DNA from: Sulfitobacter sp.
Lineage (GTDB): Bacteria; Pseudomonadota; Alphaproteobacteria; Rhodobacterales; Rhodobacteraceae
Assembly: GCA_024636405.1 (NCBI GenBank)
Contig: JAGXHC010000198.1
Span: forward strand, 1 to 22,462
DNA: 22,462 nt
Direction: 5' to 3'
The position numbers and the translations under genes are program-made. The notes under the pieces were generated by a model. It was not told where the DNA came from. It worked only from the letters and a program-made list of their open reading frames with translations, and made no database searches. Of this stretch, positions 16,131-22,462 are shown one piece after another; the stretch's first letter is position 1; every line of letters begins with the position of its first letter.

Positions 16131-18335
16131 TTATGCCGCCTGCGACGTTTCCGGCGCAAAGCGGCCATAGAAAGTCTGACCCTTTTCCGCCATTTCGCGC
16201 AGCAGGTCCGGGCATTTGAAACGGTCGCCATACTGCTCGGTCAGTTGGTCACACCGCTCCGCCGCGTAGGGCGCACCGATTATGTCCAGCCATGACAGCG
16301 GCCCACCCGACCACGGCGCAAAGCCCCAGCCAAGGATTGCGCCCACATCGCCTTCGCGGATGTCCATCAGCACACCTTCCTCCAGCGCGCGCACGGCCTC
16401 CAGCACCTGGCTGAACATCAACCGGTCCTGAACGTCCTGCAACTTTGGCTGTTCGTCAGCCAGCAGGTACTTGTCCTGCATGCCCTTCCAATAGCCCATA
16501 CGCTTGCCCTTTTCGTCATAGTCAAAGAACCCTGCGTTGGCTTTGCGCCCCAGACGCCCCTGTTCTTCCATCCAGAAAATCAGATCATCCGCGCCGCTGG
16601 CGGGATAGGCATTGCCCATCGCCGCCTTTGTCGCCCGCGCGATTTTGGCCCCCAGATCAATCGACGTCTCATCGGTCAGCTGAATCGGCCCAACGGGAAA
16701 GCCCAGCATCGCGGCGGCATGATCGACGTACCACGGCGCCACACCTTCGGTGATCATGCGCGCGCCTTCGTTGACGTAAGGTATGATACAGCGGTTGGCA
16801 TAAAAGAACCGCGCGTCGTTAACCACGATCGGCGTTTTGCGGATCTGGCGCACGTAATCCAACGCCTTGGCGACAGCGCGGTCGCCGGTTTCCGCGCCCT
16901 TGATGATCTCCACCAGCAGCATCTTTTCGACAGGCGAAAAGAAATGGATGCCGATGAACTGCTCCTGACGCGACGATGCCTTGGCCAGATCCGTGATCGG
17001 CAGGGTCGATGTGTTGGAGGCGAATATGCAATCCTGCGGGATCACGGCTTCTACCTTCTGCGTCATCTCGGCCTTGACCTTGGGGTCTTCGAACACCGCT
17101 TCGATGATCAGGTCACAGCCCTTCAACGCGTCCAGATCGGTGGTCGCGGTGATCAGGCCCAGTGCCGCTTCCTTCTTTTCCGGTGTGGATTTTTTCCGCG
17201 CAATGCCCTTGTCAAAGAACGCGGCACTATAGGCCTTGCCCTTGTCCGCCGCCTCTTGCGTCTGGTCGATCAGCACCACTTCGATGCCCGCCTGCACGGA
17301 AACCAGCGTGATACCCGCGCCCATCATGCCCGCGCCCAAAACGCCCAGCTTCTTGACGCGCTGGTCCGGCACGCCATCGGGGCGCACGGCGCCTTTTTCC
17401 AGCGCGTCCTTGTTGATGAAAAGCGACCGGATCATGGCGCCCGATGACGGGTCCATCAGCACATTGGTGAACCAACGCGCCTCGATCTTCAGGGCGGTGT
17501 CGAACGGCACCATCGCCCCTTCGTAAACCGCGCTCAGCAGCGCCTTGGCCGCCGGATAGACGCCTTGGGTCTTGCCGTTGACCATGGCGTTGGCACCGAC
17601 AAACGTCATGAAACCGGCAGGGTGATAGGGCGCGCCGCCGGGCATCTTATAGCCCTTTGCGTCCCACGGCTTCACCAGATCGGCGCCCTTCGCGTTCAGC
17701 ACCCAGTCGCGGGCCGCAGCCATCGGATCATCGCTGACCTCATCCACGATCCCGGCCTTCTGCGCGGCATCGGGGGACACCATCTTGCCTTCCAGCAGGA
17801 ACGGCGATGCAGCCATCGCACCCATCTTGCGGACCATGCGCGTGGTCCCGCCCGCACCCGGAAAGATGCCCACCAGAATTTCAGGCAAGCCGATACGCGC
17901 CTTGGGATTGTTGGCCGCAAAGATCCGGTGCGTGGCCAGCGGCAGTTCCAGACCGATACCCGCAGCGGTGCCGGGCAGCACGGTGGCAATCGGTTTGCCG
18001 CCCTTCAGGGTCTTGGGGTCCATGCCCGCGCGTTCAATCTTGCGCAGCATTTTGTGCATCTGCATCGTGCCCTCGAACAGACCCTTGGCCGGATCATCGC
18101 CTGCGTCGGCCTTCATCTTGGCCAGCAGGTTCAGGTCCATGCCGCCCGCAAACGATCCTTCCTTGCCCGAGGTGATGATCACGCCCTTTACGGCTTCATC
18201 GGCCAGTGCGTCGTCGATCAGGCCGTCCAACTCGCCCAGTCCATCAAAGGACATCACGTTCATGGATCGGTCGGCGACGTCCCAGGTGATGGTGGCAATG
18301 CCCTTGGCATCGGTCTTCATGGTGAAATCGGTCAT
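16131..18335 (-). CDS. fadJ: Fused enoyl-CoA hydratase / 3-hydroxyacyl-CoA dehydrogenase
   Basis: The 734-residue multifunctional enzyme catalyses hydration of enoyl-CoA and NAD-dependent oxidation of 3-hydroxyacyl-CoA, the two middle steps of beta-oxidation. The crotonase part (1-190) has the oxyanion-hole SFAGGMDL near 61-68 and both catalytic glutamates, E130 in GIGLE and E152 in LPEILVGIFPG. The dehydrogenase part starts at about 328 with the Rossmann loop GAGMMG (334-339); its catalytic H464 lies in GIHFFSPVEKM and its partner E476 follows. The C-terminal helical repeats run to 734. Length fits FadB/FadJ. The ATG overlaps the stop of the upstream 109-residue gene by 4 nt (ATGA). With the thiolase it should form the usual trifunctional complex. 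FadB and FadJ cannot be told apart with certainty by eye. Confidence 0.95.
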   Translation of the reverse strand: MTDFTMKTDAKGIATITWDVADRSMNVMSFDGLGELDGLIDDALADEAVKGVIITSGKEGSFAGGMDLNLLAKMKADAGDDPAKGLFEGTMQMHKMLRKIERAGMDPKTLKGGKPIATVLPGTAAGIGLELPLATHRIFAANNPKARIGLPEILVGIFPGAGGTTRMVRKMGAMAASPFLLEGKMVSPDAAQKAGIVDEVSDDPMAAARDWVLNAKGADLVKPWDAKGYKMPGGAPYHPAGFMTFVGANAMVNGKTQGVYPAAKALLSAVYEGAMVPFDTALKIEARWFTNVLMDPSSGAMIRSLFINKDALEKGAVRPDGVPDQRVKKLGVLGAGMMGAGITLVSVQAGIEVVLIDQTQEAADKGKAYSAAFFDKGIARKKSTPEKKEAALGLITATTDLDALKGCDLIIEAVFEDPKVKAEMTQKVEAVIPQDCIFASNTSTLPITDLAKASSRQEQFIGIHFFSPVEKMLLVEIIKGAETGDRAVAKALDYVRQIRKTPIVVNDARFFYANRCIIPYVNEGARMITEGVAPWYVDHAAAMLGFPVGPIQLTDETSIDLGAKIARATKAAMGNAYPASGADDLIFWMEEQGRLGRKANAGFFDYDEKGKRMGYWKGMQDKYLLADEQPKLQDVQDRLMFSQVLEAVRALEEGVLMDIREGDVGAILGWGFAPWSGGPLSWLDIIGAPYAAERCDQLTEQYGDRFKCPDLLREMAEKGQTFYGRFAPETSQAA

Positions 18336-18661
18336 TGGTCTCTCCCGGATTTGGGTTTTGTCTGAGGACGCTGAGCATCATAGTCAGCGAATTTTCCCAG
18401 CAGGCTTTCGATCAGCGCCAGCGTCGCCTTGGGGCCGCTGGCGCAGTCCTCCTCGCTCAGCAGAATGCGCTTGAAATCGTTGAACTCGGCGCGGTCCACC
18501 GGATCGCTGGGATCATTGCGGTGCTTGAAAAATAGCGGCGGATTTGTCGCGTAGAGGCGGACATAATCACCGTTCTGAGCCACTTTGATCCTGACGCGGT
18601 CCTGCCCGCGAGTTGCGGCCAACGCAGCGACCGCATGGAACGGGTGTGATTGATCTCCCAT
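18332..18661 (-). CDS. Unrecognised 109-residue protein coupled to FadA and FadJ
   Basis: I do not recognise a family. The product starts MGDQSHPFHAVAALAATRGQ, continues with a strand-rich part (DRVRIKVAQNGDYVRLYATN, about 21-40), then FFKHRNDPSDPVDRAEFNDF (about 44-63), a helical part and a polar, basic tail (QTKPKSGRDQ). There is no signal peptide, membrane helix or cysteine cluster, so it is soluble and cytosolic. The frame reaches back to 18709 inside the thiolase gene, but the ATG at 18661 is preferred: it overlaps the thiolase stop by one base (TGATG), and its own stop overlaps the fadJ ATG (ATGA). Such double coupling implies it is made in step with the trifunctional enzyme. A role as a subunit, assembly factor or regulator of that complex is inference. 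Confidence 0.78.
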   Translation of the reverse strand: MGDQSHPFHAVAALAATRGQDRVRIKVAQNGDYVRLYATNPPLFFKHRNDPSDPVDRAEFNDFKRILLSEEDCASGPKATLALIESLLGKFADYDAQRPQTKPKSGRDQ

Positions 18662-19875
18662 CACACGCGCTCGATGATGGTGGCCGCACCCATGCCCGAT
18701 GCAATGCACAGCGTCGCAAGGCCAATTTCCTTGTCGGTCCGCTCCATCTCATCCAACAGGATGCCGATGATCATGGCACCGGTAGCACCCAGCGGATGCC
18801 CCATGGCAATGCCGCCGCCGTTGACGTTGACCTTGCTGTCGTCCACACCAAAAGCATCCATGAACCGCAATACCACGGCCGCAAATGCTTCGTTGACCTC
18901 GAACAGATCAATGTCGCTGATGTTCATGCCGCTATCGGCAAGGATCTTCTGCGTCACCGGCACCGGCCCGGTCAGCATGATCGTCGGATCGGTTCCGATC
19001 TTTGCCGTGGCGCGGATGCGTGCGCGCGGCTTCAGCCCGTACTTTTCGCCAAACTCCTTGTTGCCGATCAGCACGGCGGCAGCCCCGTCCACGATGCCCG
19101 ACGAATTGCCTGCGTGGTGGATGTGGTTGATCTTTTCCAGATGCGGATACTTCATCAGCGCGATCTTGTCGAAGCCGGGCATGACCTCGCCCATGGCCTG
19201 AAACGCGGGGTTCAGCGATCCAAGGCTCTGCATGTCGGTCTGCGGGCGCATGTATTCATCACGGTCCAGAATGGTAAGCCCGTTCTGATCACGGATGGTG
19301 ATCACGGACTTGTCAAAGCGGCCTTCATCCCAGGCGATCTTTGCGCGCTGCTGCGATTTGACGGCCAGTTGATCCGCATCATCGCGGCTAAAGCCGAACT
19401 CGGTCGCGATGATGTCCGCAGAAATGCCCTGCGGGACAAAATATTTGTCCATCGCCAGCGTCGGGTCTACCGCAATCGCCGCACCGTCGCTGCCCATCGC
19501 CACACGGCTCATCATTTCAACGCCACCGGCAATATAGGCACTGCCCGCACCGGCCTTGATCTGGTTGGCGGCAAGGTTGACCGCTTCCATGCCGCTGGCA
19601 CAGAAACGGTTGATCGACAGACCGGGAATACGTTCATCCAGATCCGACGCCAACACAGCAGAGCGCGCCAGACAGCCGCCCTGTTCCATCACCTGCGTGG
19701 CATTGCCCCAGATCACATCCTCAACGGCGTGCCCTTCAAGGTTATTGCGTTCCTTCACGGCATTCAGCGTCTGCGCGCTGAGACGCAGCGAGGTGACTTC
19801 GTGCAGGCTGCCATCGGCGCGGCCCTTGCCACGCGGGGTGCGCAGCGCGTCATAAATATAAGCGTCTTGGGTCAT
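18661..19875 (-). CDS. fadA: Acetyl-CoA C-acyltransferase (3-ketoacyl-CoA thiolase)
   Basis: This 404-residue thiolase performs the last step of beta-oxidation, cleaving 3-ketoacyl-CoA with CoA into acetyl-CoA and a shortened acyl-CoA. The acylated nucleophile is C92 in NRFCASGMEAV, NEAFA is at 328-332, the general base H360 in GGGIAMGHPLGATGA, and the second cysteine C390 in LCIASGMGAA. The last motif reads CIASG rather than the common CIGGG, a tolerated variant. The start is supported by GGAGAG about seven bases upstream. The gene lies 14 bp after the GST gene and overlaps the next gene by one base. A purely biosynthetic acetoacetyl-CoA thiolase role is less likely given the fadJ partner. 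Confidence 0.94.
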   Translation of the reverse strand: MTQDAYIYDALRTPRGKGRADGSLHEVTSLRLSAQTLNAVKERNNLEGHAVEDVIWGNATQVMEQGGCLARSAVLASDLDERIPGLSINRFCASGMEAVNLAANQIKAGAGSAYIAGGVEMMSRVAMGSDGAAIAVDPTLAMDKYFVPQGISADIIATEFGFSRDDADQLAVKSQQRAKIAWDEGRFDKSVITIRDQNGLTILDRDEYMRPQTDMQSLGSLNPAFQAMGEVMPGFDKIALMKYPHLEKINHIHHAGNSSGIVDGAAAVLIGNKEFGEKYGLKPRARIRATAKIGTDPTIMLTGPVPVTQKILADSGMNISDIDLFEVNEAFAAVVLRFMDAFGVDDSKVNVNGGGIAMGHPLGATGAMIIGILLDEMERTDKEIGLATLCIASGMGAATIIERV

Positions 19876-19889
19876 GTAATCTCTCCTGT

Positions 19890-20528
19890 TCAGGCGCGGT
19901 CAGCGGGGCTGCCGGGCATCAGATCATACGGGGCCTTCCAGCCCGGTGTTTCGCTCAGACGCGTAAGCCATGCGTCGATATGGGGCCATTCGCTGCGGTC
20001 GAAACCAAACGGTTCGGGATAATAAAGATAGCCGCAGCACGACAGATCGGCATTGGTCACGCTGTCGCCTACAATCCAGTCGCGGCCCTCAAGGTGATCG
20101 TTCAGGACCGCATATGCCGCCTTAAGCCGACCCTGCATGAAACCGATGACTTCCTTTGGCTGCTTGTCCTCAGGCAGGAAATTCATCAAAAACCGCGTCA
20201 TGCCCGCGTTGGAGCTGAGCTTGTGATTGTCCCACAGCACCCAGCGCAAAATCTCGCGGCGTTCAGCGGCATCGCGTCCGCCGAACTTGCCCGATTTCTC
20301 GGACACATAGTCCTGAATGACCCCTGATTGGGTCAACCGCAGGTCGCCGTCAATCATCACCGGCGCTTCGCCCATGTTGTTGATCTGGGCGCGGTAATCG
20401 GGTGTGCGGGTCTCGCCTCCGAAAAAATCCACCTTGACCGGTTCCCAGTCTAGGCCGGACAGTTGCAGGGCCAGCGCCGCCTTATAGGCATTGCCGGATT
20501 CGCCGAAGCAGTGAAGCTTGATGGTCAT
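19890..20528 (-). CDS. Glutathione S-transferase family protein
   Basis: The 212-residue product has a thioredoxin-like N-terminal domain (1-75) beginning MTIKLHCFGESGNAYKAALA and containing NNMGEAPVMIDGDLRLTQS (about 46-64) with the conserved cis-proline (P53) and the glutathione gamma-glutamyl-binding S64. The helical C-terminal domain has SVTNADLSCCGYLYYPE near 159-175 with the N-capping D-L-S signature. S11 or N13 is the probable catalytic residue by position. The frame extends to 20573, but the ATG at 20528 is chosen for GGGAGAAT upstream and correct domain start. It sits inside the beta-oxidation operon, 14 bp before the thiolase gene. A detoxification or isomerase role toward reactive enoyl or aldehyde products is inferred from context only. 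Confidence 0.88.
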   Translation of the reverse strand: MTIKLHCFGESGNAYKAALALQLSGLDWEPVKVDFFGGETRTPDYRAQINNMGEAPVMIDGDLRLTQSGVIQDYVSEKSGKFGGRDAAERREILRWVLWDNHKLSSNAGMTRFLMNFLPEDKQPKEVIGFMQGRLKAAYAVLNDHLEGRDWIVGDSVTNADLSCCGYLYYPEPFGFDRSEWPHIDAWLTRLSETPGWKAPYDLMPGSPADRA

Positions 20529-20550
20529 GTTGCTATTCTCTCCCTTTGCG

Positions 20551-20570
20551 CCCCGGATCATCGTCCGGGG
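20551..20570 (-). promoter_or_regulatory. Intra-operon hairpin between acyl-CoA dehydrogenase and GST genes
   Basis: CCCCGGA and TCCGGGG pair perfectly over 7 bp with a 6-nt loop, in the 48-bp gap between the two genes. No T run follows, so it is not a typical terminator. It could stabilise the upstream mRNA end or act as a processing or attenuation site. Confidence 0.45.
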
Positions 20571-20576
20571 CAAATT

Positions 20577-21734
20577 TCACAGGTTGCGCCCGATCAGTTC
20601 TTTCATGATTTCGTTGGTGCCACCGTAAATCCGCTGTACCCGCGCATCGGCCCACATCTCGCCGACCGCGTATTCCTGCATAAAGCCATAGCCGCCGTGC
20701 ATTTGCAGACAGATATCAAGCACTTCGCCTTGGGTATCGGTCAGCCAGTACTTTTGCATCGCCGCCTTTTCCACTGTCAGTTCGCCGCGCAGATGGTCGC
20801 AGATGCATTCATCAAGAAAGGCGCGCGAAACCGCGGTCTTGGTCTTGGCTTCGGCCAGCTGAAACCTTGTGTTCTGGAATTGCGTCAGCGGCCCGCCAAA
20901 GGCCTCGCGTTCCTTGCAGTACTGGATCGTGCGCGCCACCGCGCCTTCCATTGCCCCCACAGCACCGCAACCGATAATCAGCCGTTCCTGCGGCAGCTGC
21001 TGCATCATCTGATAAAATCCCTGACCCTCCTGCTGGCCCAGAATGTTCTCTGGCGGGATCGCCACATTATCAAAAAACAGCTCTGATGTGTCCGCCGCAT
21101 GCAGCCCGATCTTATCCAGATTGCGCCCGCGCTGGAACCCGTCCGCGCCATCGGTTTCCACCACAACCAGTGACACGCCCTTTGACCCTTCGGCCGGGTC
21201 CGTCTTGGCCGCGACAATGATCAGATTGGCGTGCTGGCCGTTGGTGATAAAGGTCTTTTGTCCCGACAGGCGGTACGCATTGCCATCCCGGATCGCCTTG
21301 GTCTTGATGCGTTGCACGTCCGAACCTGTTGACGGCTCCGTCATCGCCAGCGCACCGATCAATTCGCCCGATACCATCTTGGGCAACCAGCGTTTTTTCT
21401 GCTCCTCGGTGCCGTAGGCAAGCACATAATGCGCCACGATGCCGGAATGTATCCCGTTGCCCCAGCTGGCCAGATTGGCGCGCGAGCCTTCGATCAGGAT
21501 CGCGGCCTCATGGCCGAAATCGCCGCCGGGTCCCCCGTATTCGTCGGGGATCGACGGGCAAAGCAGGCCAAGCGCGCCCGCCTGTGCCCATGTCTCGCGG
21601 TCCATCTGACCCTGCTTGCGCCACTTTTCAAATTTGGGCGCCCATTCGGTGTTGATGAACTGCGCGGTCATGTCCGCGATCATGCGGTGTTCGTCGGTCA
21701 TCCAGCTGGATGTCGTGGTCTGGTGGTCTTTCAT
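20577..21734 (-). CDS. Acyl-CoA dehydrogenase, long/branched-chain type active site
   Basis: This 385-residue flavoenzyme should oxidise acyl-CoA to trans-2-enoyl-CoA, passing electrons to electron-transfer flavoprotein. FAD-binding motifs include [10 protein letters not shown] (131-140) and [10 protein letters not shown] (162-171); the C-terminal part has [12 protein letters not shown] (344-355). At the position where SCAD and MCAD carry the catalytic glutamate the sequence reads IYGGTNEI (369-376), with glycine 371. E250 in LPQERLIIG instead matches the catalytic glutamate of LCAD and isovaleryl-CoA dehydrogenase. Substrate is thus more likely long-chain or branched, though chain length cannot be read directly. 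GGGAGGG precedes the ATG, 17 bp after the stop of the small RHH-like gene, so they share a transcript. Confidence 0.92.
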   Translation of the reverse strand: MKDHQTTTSSWMTDEHRMIADMTAQFINTEWAPKFEKWRKQGQMDRETWAQAGALGLLCPSIPDEYGGPGGDFGHEAAILIEGSRANLASWGNGIHSGIVAHYVLAYGTEEQKKRWLPKMVSGELIGALAMTEPSTGSDVQRIKTKAIRDGNAYRLSGQKTFITNGQHANLIIVAAKTDPAEGSKGVSLVVVETDGADGFQRGRNLDKIGLHAADTSELFFDNVAIPPENILGQQEGQGFYQMMQQLPQERLIIGCGAVGAMEGAVARTIQYCKEREAFGGPLTQFQNTRFQLAEAKTKTAVSRAFLDECICDHLRGELTVEKAAMQKYWLTDTQGEVLDICLQMHGGYGFMQEYAVGEMWADARVQRIYGGTNEIMKELIGRNL

Positions 21735-21751
21735 CCGGCCCTCCCAAGGTC

Positions 21752-21964
21752 TCAGCGTTTGCGATCGTCAATTTCAGAGTTGAACAGCCGCAGGCGCGCT
21801 GTCAGGTTTTCCTCATTGATGACCGATTTGAAGTTCTCAAACAAAAACGAGAGCGCCTCACCTTCGTCCAGGCCCGCATCCTTGCTGAATTTTTTCAGGC
21901 GGCGGTAGCCGTCTTCGGTCATGGCAACGGGAAAGCGGCGGGTCAGGCGAAAGCGTTTTGGCAT
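21752..21964 (-). CDS. Small ribbon-helix-helix-like protein, candidate operon regulator
   Basis: The 70-residue basic product shows the order expected of a ribbon-helix-helix DNA-binding protein: a short beta strand (about 5-14, [10 protein letters not shown]) with alternating residues, helix A (about 16-29, [14 protein letters not shown]), a G-L turn and helix B (about 33-48, [16 protein letters not shown]), then a charged tail. I do not recognise a named family, and the fold is judged by eye. AAAGGG lies seven bases before the ATG. It is the first gene of the beta-oxidation operon, and an 18-bp palindrome lies just upstream, so autoregulation is a sensible hypothesis. It could instead be an accessory protein without DNA binding. 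Confidence 0.75.
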   Translation of the reverse strand: MPKRFRLTRRFPVAMTEDGYRRLKKFSKDAGLDEGEALSFLFENFKSVINEENLTARLRLFNSEIDDRKR

Positions 21965-21990
21965 GTTAACCCTTTGTTAATAATGTAATT

Positions 21991-22008
21991 TGTTTCGCGC
22001 GCGAAACA
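21991..22008. promoter_or_regulatory. 18-bp perfect palindrome, candidate operator of the beta-oxidation operon
   Basis: TGTTTCGCGCGCGAAACA reads the same on both strands and ends 26 bp before the start codon of the first operon gene. A near copy of its core, CGCGCGCG, lies at 22016-22023. Between the palindrome and the start lies an AT-rich stretch (21966-21990) suited to a -10 region. GTTTC-N6-GAAAC recalls the symmetrical sites of fatty-acid-responsive TetR-type regulators such as PsrA, but an RHH protein encoded by the first gene is an equal candidate. Confidence 0.55.
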
Positions 22009-22048
22009 TTTCCCCCGCGCGCGACATAGTACATGAACACCATGTGTC

Positions 22049-22462
22049 TCAGAAATTCGCGGCCTCCAGCGCCATCACGGTATCCGCGCCTGATTGAATA
22101 CGGATCAGGTGCAGCGCCGTCGCAGGCAGTTGCCGCGCCATGTAATAGCGGCCCGTTGCCAGTTTCGTCTCATAGAATGCGGCGTCGCCGCTGCTGTCGG
22201 CAAGCGCCTTCTTTGCGGCAAGGCCCATCTTGGCCCACATCAGCCCCAGGCAAACATGCCCGAACATATGCATAAAGTCATTTGACCCGGCCAGCGCGTT
22301 GTTGGGGTTCTTCATGCCGTCTTGCATGAAATACATCCCCGCCGACTGCAAATCCTTGCTTGCCGCCTTGAGCGGATCAAGGAAAGCCGCGTCAAATTCC
22401 GCATCCTGCCCGGCGTTGTCTTTAATGAAACCCTTCACCAGATCAAAGAACGCCATCACGTG
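22049..22462 (-). CDS. C-terminal part of a large acyl-CoA dehydrogenase, cut by the window edge
   Basis: About 137 residues are visible and the frame runs off the window, so the start is missing. The sequence ([20 protein letters not shown] and later [20 protein letters not shown]) matches the C-terminal helical extension of the roughly 590-residue acyl-CoA dehydrogenases (acetyl-dehydrogenase-like C-terminal domain). These larger enzymes act on varied acyl-CoAs, and some relatives work on methylmercaptopropionyl-CoA (DmdC). It ends in a TGA at 22049-22051, 84 bp upstream of the RHH-like gene on the same strand. No terminator is obvious in between, so read-through into the operon is possible. 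Confidence 0.85.
   Translation of the reverse strand, partial: HVMAFFDLVKGFIKDNAGQDAEFDAAFLDPLKAASKDLQSAGMYFMQDGMKNPNNALAGSNDFMHMFGHVCLGLMWAKMGLAAKKALADSSGDAAFYETKLATGRYYMARQLPATALHLIRIQSGADTVMALEAANF

Noticed and set aside
18613..20022. 469-codon open frame antisense to the thiolase and its neighbours
   Set aside because: It spans three well-supported minus-strand genes. The product is rich in His, Arg and Gly in the manner of GC-rich shadows and has no recognisable domain.
1..22462. Defence system, prophage, insertion sequence or CRISPR array
   Set aside because: I saw no direct-repeat array, transposase, integrase, nuclease or toxin-antitoxin pair. The small RHH-like gene has no toxin-like partner next to it; its neighbour is an acyl-CoA dehydrogenase.

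Overview
The window looks like chromosomal DNA from an alphaproteobacterium, most probably a Rhodobacterales (Roseobacter-group) species. It is GC-rich with GC-biased third positions and long antisense open frames. The gene set supports this placement: a PrpE-type acyl-CoA synthetase, a malic enzyme fused to a phosphotransacetylase-like domain, a cdd-deoA-deoB-upp pyrimidine salvage cluster, a SPOR-domain protein with a two-cysteine N-terminal module, a Hint-fold protein and a FadA/FadJ-type beta-oxidation operon. I saw no rRNA, tRNA, CRISPR array, transposase, integrase or phage gene. This is mostly core metabolism.

Layout. At 1-270 a small CsbD-family stress protein ends in a strong terminator, facing the 3' end of prpE (275-2170, minus). 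A 463-bp gap (2171-2633) holds a candidate operator and tiny frames, including one for a 24-residue Lys/Pro-rich peptide followed by a hairpin. A second small Lys/Ala-rich frame follows at 2634-2864. The malic enzyme (2928-5201, minus) is divergent from the salvage operon cdd-deoA-deoB-upp (5359-8993, plus). That operon deaminates cytidine or deoxycytidine, splits pyrimidine deoxynucleosides, converts deoxyribose-1-phosphate to the 5-phosphate and recycles uracil to UMP. A secreted or periplasmic SPOR-domain protein (9087-10451) follows and ends in a perfect 13-bp terminator stem.

From 10648 to 16002 come a membrane-anchored protein that looks like an M48 peptidase without its HExxH motif (minus), an acyl-CoA synthetase of the plant AAE type (minus), a divergent EamA-type transporter overlapping a small sulfotransferase by 4 nt (plus), and a Hint-fold protein lacking the expected catalytic Cys and His (plus).

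The right third is one co-directional minus-strand block, 21964 down to 16131: a 70-residue ribbon-helix-helix-like protein, an acyl-CoA dehydrogenase, a glutathione S-transferase, a thiolase, an unrecognised 109-residue protein and a fused enoyl-CoA hydratase/3-hydroxyacyl-CoA dehydrogenase, closed by a rho-independent terminator at 16082-16105. The last three genes overlap by 1 and 4 nt. An 18-bp perfect palindrome lies 27 bp upstream of the first start codon. My main hypothesis is that this is a self-regulated fatty-acid degradation operon whose first gene encodes its own small repressor and which carries an uncharacterised, translationally coupled partner protein. Upstream, the window edge cuts a second acyl-CoA dehydrogenase of the large, C-terminally extended type.
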